From assembly GCF_003439125.1 (NCBI RefSeq), contig NZ_QSUU01000008.1:66203-130202 (forward strand): a DNA stretch of 64,000 nucleotides. Direction: 5' to 3'. Both the position numbers and the translations under genes were made by a program. This document shows positions 52,222 to 60,931 of the stretch, piece by piece (the stretch's first letter is position 1; every line of letters starts with the position of its first letter). The DNA is from Collinsella sp. OM04-5 (GTDB lineage Bacteria; Actinomycetota; Coriobacteriia; Coriobacteriales; Coriobacteriaceae). The notes beneath the pieces are model-generated. The model searched no databases, had not been told where the DNA came from, and saw only the letters and a list, made by a program, of their open reading frames with translations.

Positions 52222-52884
52222 TTAGATAGCGAAAAGTTTAGCAAGCTCGGCCACCGAGTGCACCACCGCATCGGCGCCCGCCGCCTCGTGCTCCCCCGGC
52301 GCCGCCGCACCCGAATAAATGCCGATGCACGGCACGCCCATCGCGTGCGCGCCCTCAACGTCGTTAAAACGGTCGCCGATCATCACGGCCTCGTCCGCGA
52401 CCGCACCCAAGGCCGCCAACGCGTCGCGGACCGAATCGGCCTTGGTCTCGCGCCCCTGCGGCGGATTCATGCCAACCACCGCCTCAAACTGAGAAAGTCC
52501 CAGCTCTCCCACCATGTCGATACACTTCGCCTCCATGCGTGACGTTGCCACGGCCAAGCGATGTCCCTGCGCGACAAGGCCATCGAGCAGCTCGGGGATT
52601 CCGTCGAACACGGGATACTCTTCCGGTCCCAGCTCATCAAAAAAGGCACGGTACTCGTCAGCCACCACAAGCGACTCCTCGCGGGAGAAGCCATAAAAGT
52701 CGTGAAAGCTCTTCCACAGGGGCGGCCCGATCATGCGGCGCAGGTCACCCATCTGCGCCTCCGAAAACCCGCGCGCGGCCAACGTCTTGCGCGTCGAGGT
52801 CATCACCGCCCGGCCCGTATCGGCCACCGTGCCGTCAAAATCGAACAGCACAACCGGCCGCCTGCATATCTCCAACGCCTCCAT
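52222..52884 (-). CDS. HAD family phosphatase (Gph/PGPase-like)
   Basis: The 220 residues show motif I LFDFDGTVADT, a small helical cap, motif II AVATSR, Lys of motif III in GRETKADSVRDAL and motif IV MIGDRFNDVEGAHAMG. This is the phosphoglycolate phosphatase-like branch, but substrates in this branch vary. The ATG at 52884 (GAGGA six bases upstream) is preferred; ATG 52890 is possible and adds two residues. It is divergent from the DegV gene. Confidence 0.88.
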   Translation of the reverse strand: MEALEICRRPVVLFDFDGTVADTGRAVMTSTRKTLAARGFSEAQMGDLRRMIGPPLWKSFHDFYGFSREESLVVADEYRAFFDELGPEEYPVFDGIPELLDGLVAQGHRLAVATSRMEAKCIDMVGELGLSQFEAVVGMNPPQGRETKADSVRDALAALGAVADEAVMIGDRFNDVEGAHAMGVPCIGIYSGAAAPGEHEAAGADAVVHSVAELAKLFAI

Positions 52885-53040
52885 CGGCATTCCTCTTCCC
52901 CAGTTGATGATTTCCACACCGACACTTCAAACTGTTGACTATTCAACAATTGAACCTAGAAATGTGGAATGACTCCACTATACTTGTCGCACTTTGCTCT
53001 CAGAAGGCGGCACGCAAGCGCCCCAATGAAAGGTGCAATT

Positions 53041-53901
53041 ATGTCTTTTGCCATCATAACCGACTCCACGTCGGACATCTCCCCCGCCCGTGCTCAAGAG
53101 CTTGGCATTTACGTCATTCCGCTACATGTGATTATCGAGGGCGAGGACCTGCTCGACCAGGTGCAGATTACCGCCGAGGAATACGTCGCCCGCATGGCCG
53201 GCTCCGAGCAGCTGCCACACACCTCGCAGCCGAGCGCCGGCGAGTTCAAGGCACTCTTTGACCGCGTGCGCGCCGACGGCCACGATAGCGCGATCTTTAT
53301 CTCGCTGTGCAGCGAATGGTCCGCCTGCTATTCCAACGCATGCCTGGTCGCCGAGACCCACGAGCTCGACGTGCGCTGCATCGATTCGCGCACTGGCTCG
53401 GGCGCCGAGGGCCTGCTGGTGGAGTACGCACTGGCCATGCGCGAAGACGGCCGCAGCTTGGACGAGACCGAGGCGCAGATCCGCGCGACGCTGCCCGACG
53501 CCCACCTGCTGCTGATTCCCCGCACGCTCGAGAACCTCGTTAAGAACGGCCGCGCGCCCAAGCTCGCCGGCCAGCTCACGCAGATGCTCAACATTCGCCT
53601 AGCCGTTTCGCCGGAGTGGCAGTCGGGCGAGATCAAGGCCATCAAAAAGGGCCGCGGCGCCAAGCGTATCGTCGCCAGCACCATGGCAGACTGCCTCACG
53701 TTTTTGGACGAGCACCCGGGCTCAAGCGTGCGCGTGCTCACGACCGGCGCCGCCGAGGAGCAGGAGCTCGTCAGCCAAGCGCTCGCGGGCCAAGACTACG
53801 TAGACGCCGGCACCGGCCCCATCGGCTGCATCATCGCCACCCATGTAGGCGTCGACGCAATAGCCATCAGCTACTGCCCCCACTACCAACCTGCCAATTA
53901 G
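53041..53901 (+). CDS. DegV family fatty-acid-binding protein
   Basis: This 286-residue complete DegV protein starts AIITDSTSDISPARAQELGIYVIPLHV, continues LPHTSQPSAGEF (the TSQPS lipid-pocket loop) and CIDSRTGSGAEGLLVEYAL, then LENLVKNGRAPKLAGQLTQMLNIR, and ends with the DegV C-terminal GPIGCIIATHVGVDAIAI. It probably loads a fatty acid for a FakA-type kinase, which is not in the window. ATG 53041 follows GAAAGG. Confidence 0.95.
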   Translation: MSFAIITDSTSDISPARAQELGIYVIPLHVIIEGEDLLDQVQITAEEYVARMAGSEQLPHTSQPSAGEFKALFDRVRADGHDSAIFISLCSEWSACYSNACLVAETHELDVRCIDSRTGSGAEGLLVEYALAMREDGRSLDETEAQIRATLPDAHLLLIPRTLENLVKNGRAPKLAGQLTQMLNIRLAVSPEWQSGEIKAIKKGRGAKRIVASTMADCLTFLDEHPGSSVRVLTTGAAEEQELVSQALAGQDYVDAGTGPIGCIIATHVGVDAIAISYCPHYQPAN

Positions 53902-54028
53902 GGACAGGTTTATTTTGGCAGGTTTTATCTGGGCAAACGTTAAACAGTAACAAAGGCTTGCCTGGCAAGATCGGACATGCCAAAGCCGTCGAACAACCGA
54001 AGTACACCCAGCCACAACAAAGCCATCA

Positions 54029-54069
54029 CGCCGACGCGCCGCAACTCAAGGCGCGCCGGCGTCTTTTTA
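54029..54069 (+). terminator. Rho-independent terminator after the DegV gene
   Basis: CGCCGACGCGCC and GGCGCGCCGGCG pair with one mismatch and are followed by TCTTTTTA. It lies about 130 bases after the DegV stop. Confidence 0.82.
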
Positions 54070-54071
54070 GG

Positions 54072-54138
54072 AGTCGCGGCGGAAAAGGGGCCGTTTTAGC
54101 CAAAAGGCCGCGAAACGCTTCCCATTACGCCGCAACTT
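54072..54138. repeat. Palindromic repeat, family D, copy 2
   Basis: GTCGCGGCGGAAAAGGGG at the left pairs imperfectly with the complement of CTTCCCATTACGCCGCAAC at the right. The centre TTTTAGCCAAAAGGCCGCGAA resembles copy 3 (TTTTTGGCCAATCGGCCGCG). This follows the terminator. Confidence 0.7.
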
Positions 54139-54204
54139 CATTGCCGCCCAACCAGCCAATCGAGAAATTGGCGGCGATCGATGCTTTGTCCAACCCCCTT
54201 GCGA

Positions 54205-54440
54205 TACCCTCTGGGCAAAAAATGGCAAATATGAGTACTGTTACCAGTTTAGTAACAGCGAAATCTGGCTGAATTTGCCGTCTTCCGCCAATTCCGAGCG
54301 TCATAAAGTCCCGAATCGCCATGTTTATAGGGTTGATTATATCCAATCCGAATCGATTGGTCTTAAATACTTTCCTGATGATATGTTACTGCTCAAACCA
54401 CAGTACTCATATTTGCCATTTTTTGCCCACAGGGTCTATT
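54205..54440. repeat. 236-bp element with long terminal inverted repeats
   Basis: The left end ACCCTCTGGGCAAAAAATGG then CAAATATGAGTACTGT (to about 54243) is repeated inverted at 54402-54437 (ACAGTACTCATATTTGCC then ATTTTTTGCCCACAGGG). Just inside the left end CTGTTAC-N7-GTAACAG is a further hairpin. No coding frame with a ribosome site fits inside. The rest of 54441-54615 shows no feature beyond a leader for the next gene. Confidence 0.8.
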
Positions 54441-54615
54441 CGAGGATAGTTTCCTGCGCCTCCAGCCCACCTCATGGCCGCCAAAACCCATTCAGCAACA
54501 GCTACCGCACATTTTGACATCAGCCAAACACCACTCACGGAGCTGTACTCCGCTATCGCCGAACCAAAATCAGAGCCGAGTCCCTTAAAAATCAAAATAA
54601 CGTACCCTCATTTCA

Positions 54616-57600
54616 ATGAACTCCGACAAGAACGGCATTTACATGAGCACCGTCACGCATCAATACGCCCTCATCGGGGGCACGCTATTCCAATTCAAGA
54701 AAATCGTCGCCCATGTATCGGAGCCGCACAGCCAAATCGTCATCTGCGGCAACGGTCCAGACATCCGTTACGCAACACTGGAAGAATGGGAGAAAGCTGG
54801 CGAATCTTTCGATAGACGGGCGCAGGTCGAGGGTGTCGTCACCAGTGCGAGCCCAGCGCGCGACAAACTCGAGCTCTTTCGCAATCTCTTTACTGGCCGC
54901 AAAGATGTTTACGCCCATGGGTACCGCAGAAAAGACGGGGGAATCGGCTATACGCCCGCCTGCGCAAACGAGTGGAAGTCAGGCATTTGTCCCAAAGCAA
55001 ATCGTCAGAAAACCAAATGCGCTGAATGCGGCAACCGCGTCTTCCCCGAGTTGAGCGATACCGCGATCATCTCCCATTTCAAGGGCAGTGACGACAGACT
55101 CCGAGACGTCATAGGTCAATATGTTCTCGATAATGACAGCAACACAAAAGTCCTGGTCATCGACTTTGACGGAGCCGATTGGAAAGAAGCGACAAACGCC
55201 ATTCGGCTTGTCGCAAAAAACCATGGAATCGATGCTGCAGTCGAGCGATCGAGATCAGGTAACGGCACACATGTCTGGTTTTTCTTCCTAGAGCTCACCA
55301 GCGCGAAGATCGCACGAGAATTTGGAAGCAGCCTTATCACCGAAGCGGCGGCGCTCAACAAGACAATCACCTTTGAAGCTTTTGACCGGATGCTGCCCGC
55401 ACAGTCCACCATTCCTGAGGGAGGCTTTGGAAATCTCATAGCGCTGCCTTTTCAAGGAAAAGCGCAGCGAAAAGGGAACAGCGTATTTGTTGACGAGCAA
55501 TTTGAGCCCTTTCCCGATCAATGGCTTTACCTTTCTCAAATCCAGTTAATCCCGCGCACGACGGTGCAAAATCTGATCGAGAGCATCGACAATAGGTCGC
55601 ACGGAATAGCGGCTGCGACGGCGGCAAACACCGCCGCACCGCATTCCCAGAGGCCGCGAAAGCGGCTTCCGCTCACACCGCGGGACCTCCCGTCATCGCT
55701 GTCCGTCACGCAGGCCGATATGCTCTATATCCCCGAAAAATCTCTGAGTCCCGCAGCTCAAATGGAAGTCCGCAGGCTTGCAACATTTGCCAACCCAGAA
55801 TTCTTCCGCGCGCAATCTATGCATCAATCGGTATTCGGCAAACCGCGGTACATAGACCTCAGCGAACTTAGAGACGGCTGCGTCGCGATTCCCAGAGGCT
55901 GCAAGACTCAGCTTGAGCGGCTGCTTCAAGAAGCCGGCGTTGCTGCCCACTATTCAGACAAGCGCCAGTCTGGAAATCCAATTGTAATGACATTTAAAGG
56001 GACTCTTCGCCCTGAACAGCAAATTGCCGCTGAACAAATGCTCGGCCATGAAGACGGGATCATGTCTGCACCGACGGGTTTCGGGAAAACCGTCATTGGA
56101 GCCTATCTTATTGCTGCCATCGGTCTTCCAGCGCTCGTCATCGTTCCCAAGACTGCGCTCATTGCCCAATGGAAAACCCAGCTCGAACGATTTCTCGACA
56201 TCACGGACAACAGAGAGCCCGTCCGAACCCCAAAAGGACGAATCAGCAAAAGGCAGCCTCCGCTCATTGGTCAAATCGGAGGAGGCAAAACCGCCATAAG
56301 CCATCTCATCGACGTTGCTTCATTCCAGTCTTTGTCCAGCAAGGACCCCCAGACCGAAGAACCAATAGCCAAGGAGTTCGTTCGTGATTACGGCCTCATC
56401 ATCTGTGATGAATGTCACCATGCAGCCGCACCACAGCTTGAGCTCGTCCTCAAGTCCGCTCCAGCCAAATATGTATACGGCCTTTCCGCGACGCCCGAAC
56501 GCTCGGACGGACTCACGCGAGCACTCTCAATGCTCTGCGGCCCGCTTCGCCATGCCATTGATCCAAAAACGCAAGCAATCCAACAGGGAATTCAGCGCGT
56601 TGTTAGGCCGCGTTTTACCGGAGTTCGACTACCCGCCTACGAACCAGGGGCGTCCTTTAATCAAGTTCTCGATCTCCTGTGTGCGCACACAGCGAGAAAC
56701 GAAGCAATTGTCGACGATGCCCTCGAGACCGCGTCAAACGGTCGACATCCGCTTGTGCTATCCAAAAGGAAAAAACATGCCGAAGAGCTATGTAGGCTGC
56801 TTCAAAGCCGCGGACACGAACCTATACTCTTAACCGGAGAAATCGACGCCAAAGAAAGAAAGGCAATACTGAACAGCCTTCCCGGCTTCGAGCATGAGCA
56901 TCGAATTATCATCGCAACCGAAGGCCTTCTGAGCGAGGGTTTCGACCTGTCTTACCTTGACACTCTGCTCATTGCCACACCGATATCTTGGGACGGCAGC
57001 ATAACGCAGCAGGCAGGCAGACTACATAGAAGTCACGAGGGCAAGCAGCGGGTTGAGATATTCGACTATGTTGATTTGTCGATACCCATGCTCGCGCGTA
57101 TGTACCAGAAGAGACTCAAGACCTACGCAAAGCTAGGATATGAAGTCTTTGCAGCAAATGACAACAAACGGGCCGATCAAAACATCCTCGTTAGGCCGGC
57201 AAGGGCCGTGGAGGCCTTAGCGGATGACATCGCGCGCGCAACGAAAAGCATTTTTATTGCCGCGCCCTACGCATCCGCTGCATGCCTCGCAAAGCTCGCT
57301 GCCGTACTCACAGGCGCCGCCGCCCGTGGGATTGCCCTTGAGATTTCAATTGCCTCGACTCCGCACAATGACGTGAAAGCGATTTTTACCGAGATGAACG
57401 TCGACTATTCCATCAAAGCCGAAGGGCGCCTGTGCGCGTCAGTAATTGACGAGGAAACCGTCTGGTACGGAACCATTCCATTACTGGCCTTTCCTAAGAA
57501 AGAGGACTGCAGCATCCGTTTCAAAAGCAGCGAAGTTGCAGCCGAACTTTTAAGCGAAATCCAGCGAAGAGGAGAACCGGAGGTCGCAGCCACGAACGGG

Positions 57601-57627
57601 ACGTCTCCAACAGTTACGGTGGAATAG
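54616..57627 (+). CDS. TOTE-type primase-helicase protein (AEP primase + SF2 helicase + PLD-like C-terminus)
   Basis: The 1003 residues form three parts. Residues about 80-320 are an archaeo-eukaryotic primase-like domain of the TOTE conflict-system type: YRRKDGGIGYTPACANEW, a zinc cluster CPK...CAEC at 125-138, acidic DFDGADW at 183-189, and SGNGTHVW at 214-221. Residues about 460-830 are an SF2 helicase with APTGFGKT at 485-492, DECHH at 598-602, and QQAGRLHR at 798-805. The last 130 residues resemble a phospholipase D-like fold without a clear HKD motif. Start uncertain (ATG 54616 or 54643; no strong ribosome site). A defence role is inferred from the family. Confidence 0.87.
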   Translation: MNSDKNGIYMSTVTHQYALIGGTLFQFKKIVAHVSEPHSQIVICGNGPDIRYATLEEWEKAGESFDRRAQVEGVVTSASPARDKLELFRNLFTGRKDVYAHGYRRKDGGIGYTPACANEWKSGICPKANRQKTKCAECGNRVFPELSDTAIISHFKGSDDRLRDVIGQYVLDNDSNTKVLVIDFDGADWKEATNAIRLVAKNHGIDAAVERSRSGNGTHVWFFFLELTSAKIAREFGSSLITEAAALNKTITFEAFDRMLPAQSTIPEGGFGNLIALPFQGKAQRKGNSVFVDEQFEPFPDQWLYLSQIQLIPRTTVQNLIESIDNRSHGIAAATAANTAAPHSQRPRKRLPLTPRDLPSSLSVTQADMLYIPEKSLSPAAQMEVRRLATFANPEFFRAQSMHQSVFGKPRYIDLSELRDGCVAIPRGCKTQLERLLQEAGVAAHYSDKRQSGNPIVMTFKGTLRPEQQIAAEQMLGHEDGIMSAPTGFGKTVIGAYLIAAIGLPALVIVPKTALIAQWKTQLERFLDITDNREPVRTPKGRISKRQPPLIGQIGGGKTAISHLIDVASFQSLSSKDPQTEEPIAKEFVRDYGLIICDECHHAAAPQLELVLKSAPAKYVYGLSATPERSDGLTRALSMLCGPLRHAIDPKTQAIQQGIQRVVRPRFTGVRLPAYEPGASFNQVLDLLCAHTARNEAIVDDALETASNGRHPLVLSKRKKHAEELCRLLQSRGHEPILLTGEIDAKERKAILNSLPGFEHEHRIIIATEGLLSEGFDLSYLDTLLIATPISWDGSITQQAGRLHRSHEGKQRVEIFDYVDLSIPMLARMYQKRLKTYAKLGYEVFAANDNKRADQNILVRPARAVEALADDIARATKSIFIAAPYASAACLAKLAAVLTGAAARGIALEISIASTPHNDVKAIFTEMNVDYSIKAEGRLCASVIDEETVWYGTIPLLAFPKKEDCSIRFKSSEVAAELLSEIQRRGEPEVAATNGTSPTVTVE

Positions 57628-57678
57628 GGGCCATTTTTGGCCAATCGGCCGCGAATCAATCCCTATTCCCCCGCGAAT
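57613..57678. repeat. Palindromic repeat, family D, copy 3
   Basis: GTTACGGTGGAATAGGGG at the left matches the complement of CCCTATTCCCCCGCGAA at the right. It overlaps the last codons and stop of the TOTE-type gene (TAG at 57625-57627) and ends before the convergent toxin gene. Confidence 0.78.
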
Positions 57679-57691
57679 CATAAGCGAGCAA

Positions 57692-58000
57692 TCAGCCCTG
57701 CGGGCCCTGGAATAGTTCCTCATGCGAGCCCATTCTGACCAGCCGGATCACAGGATTAGTCTTATGCGGCAAGTAGAGAACGACCACATCGACCAAGCCA
57801 TCGGATAGATGGAAATCGATGTGGCCGTTGTAGTTGCCGCCCGGGTTTGAAAGCTCGTGGGCACCATATTCCGCGGGAAGCGAGCCGTGAGCCGCAAGCT
57901 CTGCGACTGCCGCCTTAAACTCGGTTTTTAGCTGCGGATGGATGCGCATCGTCCGTTTGTAATCCGCCTTAAACTGAGCCTCGACCTTAATCTCAAACAT
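57692..58000 (-). CDS. YafQ family toxin (RelE/ParE superfamily mRNA interferase)
   Basis: This 102-residue toxin has the YafQ layout: QFKADYKRTMR at the N-terminus, EYGAHELSNPGGNYNGHIDFHLSDGLVDVVVLYLPH in the core and LVRMGSHEELF at the C-terminus. The histidines (HELS, HIDFH, SHEELF) fit the YafQ active-site set. It should cleave mRNA at the ribosome when free of antitoxin. It follows the antitoxin gene by two bases. Confidence 0.92.
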   Translation of the reverse strand: MFEIKVEAQFKADYKRTMRIHPQLKTEFKAAVAELAAHGSLPAEYGAHELSNPGGNYNGHIDFHLSDGLVDVVVLYLPHKTNPVIRLVRMGSHEELFQGPQG

Positions 58001-58002
58001 CG

Positions 58003-58302
58003 CTAGTCCTCATCGAGGAATGATATAAGCTCATCAGCGTTATTGAATGACGGGCTGTCGTCCGGCAGAATCCCCAACTCATGAGCTTCGGCGATCACCA
58101 TGGCACGCCTCGTTGCCTCGTTGGGCACCTCCGCCCTTCCTACGATCTCAAAAGGAATCTTTCGTTGATTTACCAGCTGCCGAACAGCAAGGTTGAGATA
58201 CGAATTGAGACTCAGACCAACCGTATCCAAGAACTCAGTCGCCTGTTCCTTGAGCCCCTCTTCGATGCGAACCGTCGTAGGCTTAACCGTTGCAGTAGAC
58301 AT
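58003..58302 (-). CDS. RelB/DinJ family antitoxin
   Basis: The 99-residue antitoxin has an N-terminal ribbon-helix-helix (KPTTVRIEEGLKEQATEFLDTVGLSLNSYLNLAVRQLV) for DNA binding and an acidic C-terminus that wraps the toxin. The conserved FEI in KIPFEIVG is typical of DinJ/RelB. The start at 58302 is preceded by GGAGG. Promoter DNA upstream carries repeats that should be autoregulatory operators. Confidence 0.93.
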   Translation of the reverse strand: MSTATVKPTTVRIEEGLKEQATEFLDTVGLSLNSYLNLAVRQLVNQRKIPFEIVGRAEVPNEATRRAMVIAEAHELGILPDDSPSFNNADELISFLDED

Positions 58303-58327
58303 ACGCGACCTCCTCGCCTCGTCTTTT

Positions 58328-58380
58328 GCATCAGTATACCCAATTTCGATGGCAGTCTGATGTTAAATAGCATCAGTATG
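58328..58380. promoter_or_regulatory. Operator region of the DinJ/YafQ pair
   Basis: CTGATG (58357-58362) and CATCAG (58371-58376) form an inverted repeat, and GCATCAGTAT occurs as a direct repeat at 58328-58337 and 58370-58379. Such arrays bind RHH antitoxins. Confidence 0.6.
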
Positions 58381-58414
58381 CCGTTCACATTGCTATAACA
58401 ACAGTCACAGCACC

Positions 58415-59173
58415 CTACATCAGCCCGCTCAGGGCAATGTCAACGGCCTCGTTGAGGTCGTCGGCGATGTGCACCAGCTCCGGATCGAGCGGGCTAATCA
58501 TACCGGCGTCCATCACCGGGCCGTTGAGCCAGTCGAACAGGCCCTGCCAGTACTCGGTTCCCACCAAAACGAGCGGCATGCGCTTGACCTTGTGCGTCTG
58601 TACCAGCGTGAGCACCTCGAACATCTCGTCGAGCGTACCAAAGCCACCAGGAAACACGATGGCGCCCGAGCTGTATTTGACGAACATGGTCTTGCGCACA
58701 AAGAAGTAACGGAAGTCCATGCCAAGGTTCACGTATTTGTTGAGCCCGTGCTCGTGCGGCAGCTCGATACCCAAGCCGACCGACTTGCCGTTGACACTCG
58801 CCGCTCCCCTGTTGGCCGCTTCCATGATGCCGGGGCCGCCGCCGGTGATGACCGCCACGCCACGTTGCGCGATCTTGCGCCCGACGGTACGCGCCGCCTT
58901 GTAGAGCGGATCGGTCTTGGGCGTGCGGGCGCTACCGAAGATGGTCACCGCAGGACCAAGCTCGGCAAGCGCGCCAAAACCATCGACAAACTCTGCCTGG
59001 ATGCGCAGCACGCGCCACGGATCAGCATGCAGCCAGTCGGTCGAGTCCTCGGGCGCCAGCAGGTTGGCGTAGGTATTGTCCTTGGGAATCATGGGGCCGC
59101 GCATGACCACGGGGCCGCGGCGGTACGTCTCGTCGTAGGCTGGCTCGCCCTCGACATTCTCGTTCTTAATCAT
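58415..59173 (-). CDS. LOG family protein (TIGR00730-like, Rossmann fold)
   Basis: This 252-residue protein contains the LOG signatures ITGGGPGIMEAANRGA and PGGFGTLDEMFE, plus SARTPKTDPLYKAARTVGRKIAQRG. LOG proteins are phosphoribohydrolases on nucleoside monophosphates, sometimes annotated as lysine decarboxylases. An N-terminal extension of about 70 residues (RRGPVVMRGPMIPKDNTYANLLAPEDS) is seen in larger actinobacterial forms. ATG 59173 follows AGGAG. Confidence 0.92.
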   Translation of the reverse strand: MIKNENVEGEPAYDETYRRGPVVMRGPMIPKDNTYANLLAPEDSTDWLHADPWRVLRIQAEFVDGFGALAELGPAVTIFGSARTPKTDPLYKAARTVGRKIAQRGVAVITGGGPGIMEAANRGAASVNGKSVGLGIELPHEHGLNKYVNLGMDFRYFFVRKTMFVKYSSGAIVFPGGFGTLDEMFEVLTLVQTHKVKRMPLVLVGTEYWQGLFDWLNGPVMDAGMISPLDPELVHIADDLNEAVDIALSGLM

Positions 59174-59386
59174 GGGTACTCCTATCGAGAAAAAGAAAAA
59201 CGGGCGGGGTCGACGCCATGCGCCAAACACCCGCCCGAACATCAACTATTCGGGATGGTACCCACGATGCATCAAGTGCTTGCAAGCTATCGGTCATCGG
59301 TCGCGCAGACGGTGTTAGCGAACGTGATGACCGGCCGGTGCTCGCCCCTTGCCATTGCCCGCGCTCTGCAAGCGCCCGCGCCGCTC

Positions 59387-60526
59387 TTAGTAGTCCACCG
59401 CCGCAGGGCTGTTCATCCAGTCGCTCACAAACGCGCCGTAGCGGCCCTCGATAATGGCCTGACGGGCACGCTGCATAAGGTTGAGCAGGTAATAGATGTT
59501 GTGCATCGACAGCAGAATACCGCCGAGCATCTCCTTCTGCGTGACCATGTGACGGATGAGCGCGCGGCTGTAGCCGCCCGTGCACACCGGGCAGGTGCAG
59601 GTGGGATCGATGGGGCCGTCGTCGTGCGCAAAGCGCGCGTTGCGGAAGTTAAGGCGACCTTCACTGGAGAACGCCGTACCCATGCGGCCGGTGCGCGTCG
59701 GCAGCACGCAGTCGAACATGTCGATGCCCACGCCAACGCCGCGCACGAGCGTGGTAGGGTTGCCGACGCCCATGAGGTAGCGCGGCTTGTGCTTAGGCAT
59801 ATACTCGGAAACCAGCGGCGCCAGTGTCTCGAACATGGTCTCGTGGTCCTCGCCCACCGAGTAGCCGCCGATGCCGTAACCGGGGAAGTCGCCGCACTCC
59901 TCCAGGTGGCGCAGCGATCGCAGGCGCAGATCCAGATGCATGCCACCCTGAACGATGCCAAAAAGTGCCTGGTCATCACGGGTATGAGCCTTGTAGCAGC
60001 GCTCGGCCCACATACTCGACAGCTCCACGGCGCGCTCGACATAGGCACGCGTGGCAGGATAGCCGGGGCACTGGTCGAGCTGCATGCAAATGTCGGAACC
60101 GAGCTTCATGGCGATTTCCATGTTGTCCTCGGGCGTCCAGAACACGTGGCGACCGTCGTAGTCGTTGACGATAAAGCGCACGCCCTCGTCGGTGAGCTTG
60201 ACGGCGTCGTTATGGCTAAAGACCTGGAATCCGCCCGAGTCGGTGAGGATGGGGCCGTGCCAGTTCATGAACTTATGCAGTCCGCCCAGCTCGGCGATGG
60301 TGTCCTCGCCGGGGCGCATGGACAGGTGATAGGTGTTGGCAAGCACGATCTGGGCGCCGAGCTGCTTGACGGTCTCGGTGGGAATACCCTTGACGTTTGC
60401 CTTGGTGCCCACGGGCATAAAGATCGGCGTCTCGATGTCACCGTGCGGGGTGTGCAACACGCCGGCACGCGCGTGCGTCGTAGGGTCCTCGGCGATCAGG
60501 TCGAATTTAAAAAGGTTCTGGTCCAT
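59387..60526 (-). CDS. tgt: tRNA-guanine transglycosylase
   Basis: Tgt swaps guanine 34 for the queuosine precursor in GUN-anticodon tRNAs. Its 379 residues include LTDSGGFQVFS (substrate Asp and nucleotide pocket), GIVQGGMHLDLR, GYGIGGYSVGE, PRYLMGVGNP, DMFDCVLPTRTGR with the catalytic Asp nucleophile, and the zinc site CTCPVC with a later RHMV histidine. AAGGAG precedes the ATG. Other queuosine genes are not nearby. Confidence 0.97.
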   Translation of the reverse strand: MDQNLFKFDLIAEDPTTHARAGVLHTPHGDIETPIFMPVGTKANVKGIPTETVKQLGAQIVLANTYHLSMRPGEDTIAELGGLHKFMNWHGPILTDSGGFQVFSHNDAVKLTDEGVRFIVNDYDGRHVFWTPEDNMEIAMKLGSDICMQLDQCPGYPATRAYVERAVELSSMWAERCYKAHTRDDQALFGIVQGGMHLDLRLRSLRHLEECGDFPGYGIGGYSVGEDHETMFETLAPLVSEYMPKHKPRYLMGVGNPTTLVRGVGVGIDMFDCVLPTRTGRMGTAFSSEGRLNFRNARFAHDDGPIDPTCTCPVCTGGYSRALIRHMVTQKEMLGGILLSMHNIYYLLNLMQRARQAIIEGRYGAFVSDWMNSPAAVDY

Positions 60527-60633
60527 AAACTGGAACTCCTTGGTTGCGGTTCATACGCAAACCATTATACGGGCAACCCGCAAGAAGCACCGACTCGACA
60601 GAAACTAGTGCATTAGGATCAGGTTCCCGCGCT
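60527..60633. other. Short intergenic DNA upstream of tgt
   Basis: The upstream region of tgt shows no strong promoter boxes by eye. It leads into a family B repeat at 60634. Confidence 0.4.
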
Positions 60634-60745
60634 AGTCGTTGGGGACGTTCTTAAACGACTAGACGTTGGGGACAGCCTTCAGCGCCATCTTGCAAAGGAG
60701 TGTCCCAATCTGCCGGCACTTAGGGACTGTCCCCAACTGCCGACA
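60634..60745. repeat. Dispersed repeat, family B, copy 3
   Basis: Several half units occur in series: CGTTGGGGACGTTCTTAAACG, GGAGTGTCCCAATCTGCCGG and CACTTAGGGACTGTCCCCAA followed by CTGCCG. It is the longest array of this family in the window. Confidence 0.7.
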
Positions 60746-60818
60746 ACGCCGATGCTCTGGTAACGCCGATGCTCTGACAACATCAGCGAGCGGTCGCCAG
60801 GGCGAACAAATTGGCATG

Positions 60819-60860
60819 AAAAGAGGGCGGCATAGACCTTCTGGTCATGCCGCCCTCTTT
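60819..60860. terminator. Bidirectional terminator hairpin
   Basis: AAAGAGGGCGGCAT and ATGCCGCCCTCTTT are exact inverted arms with an inner AGACC/GGTC pair. A-rich and T-rich ends suit both strands; on the minus strand it follows the SDR gene. Confidence 0.88.
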
Positions 60861-60931
60861 GAATGACAAGTTGTCGCTCTGGTGACCGCGCAGCGTCGGC
60901 CGGTCCGCCGTTCGGTAGAACGGCGGAACCC

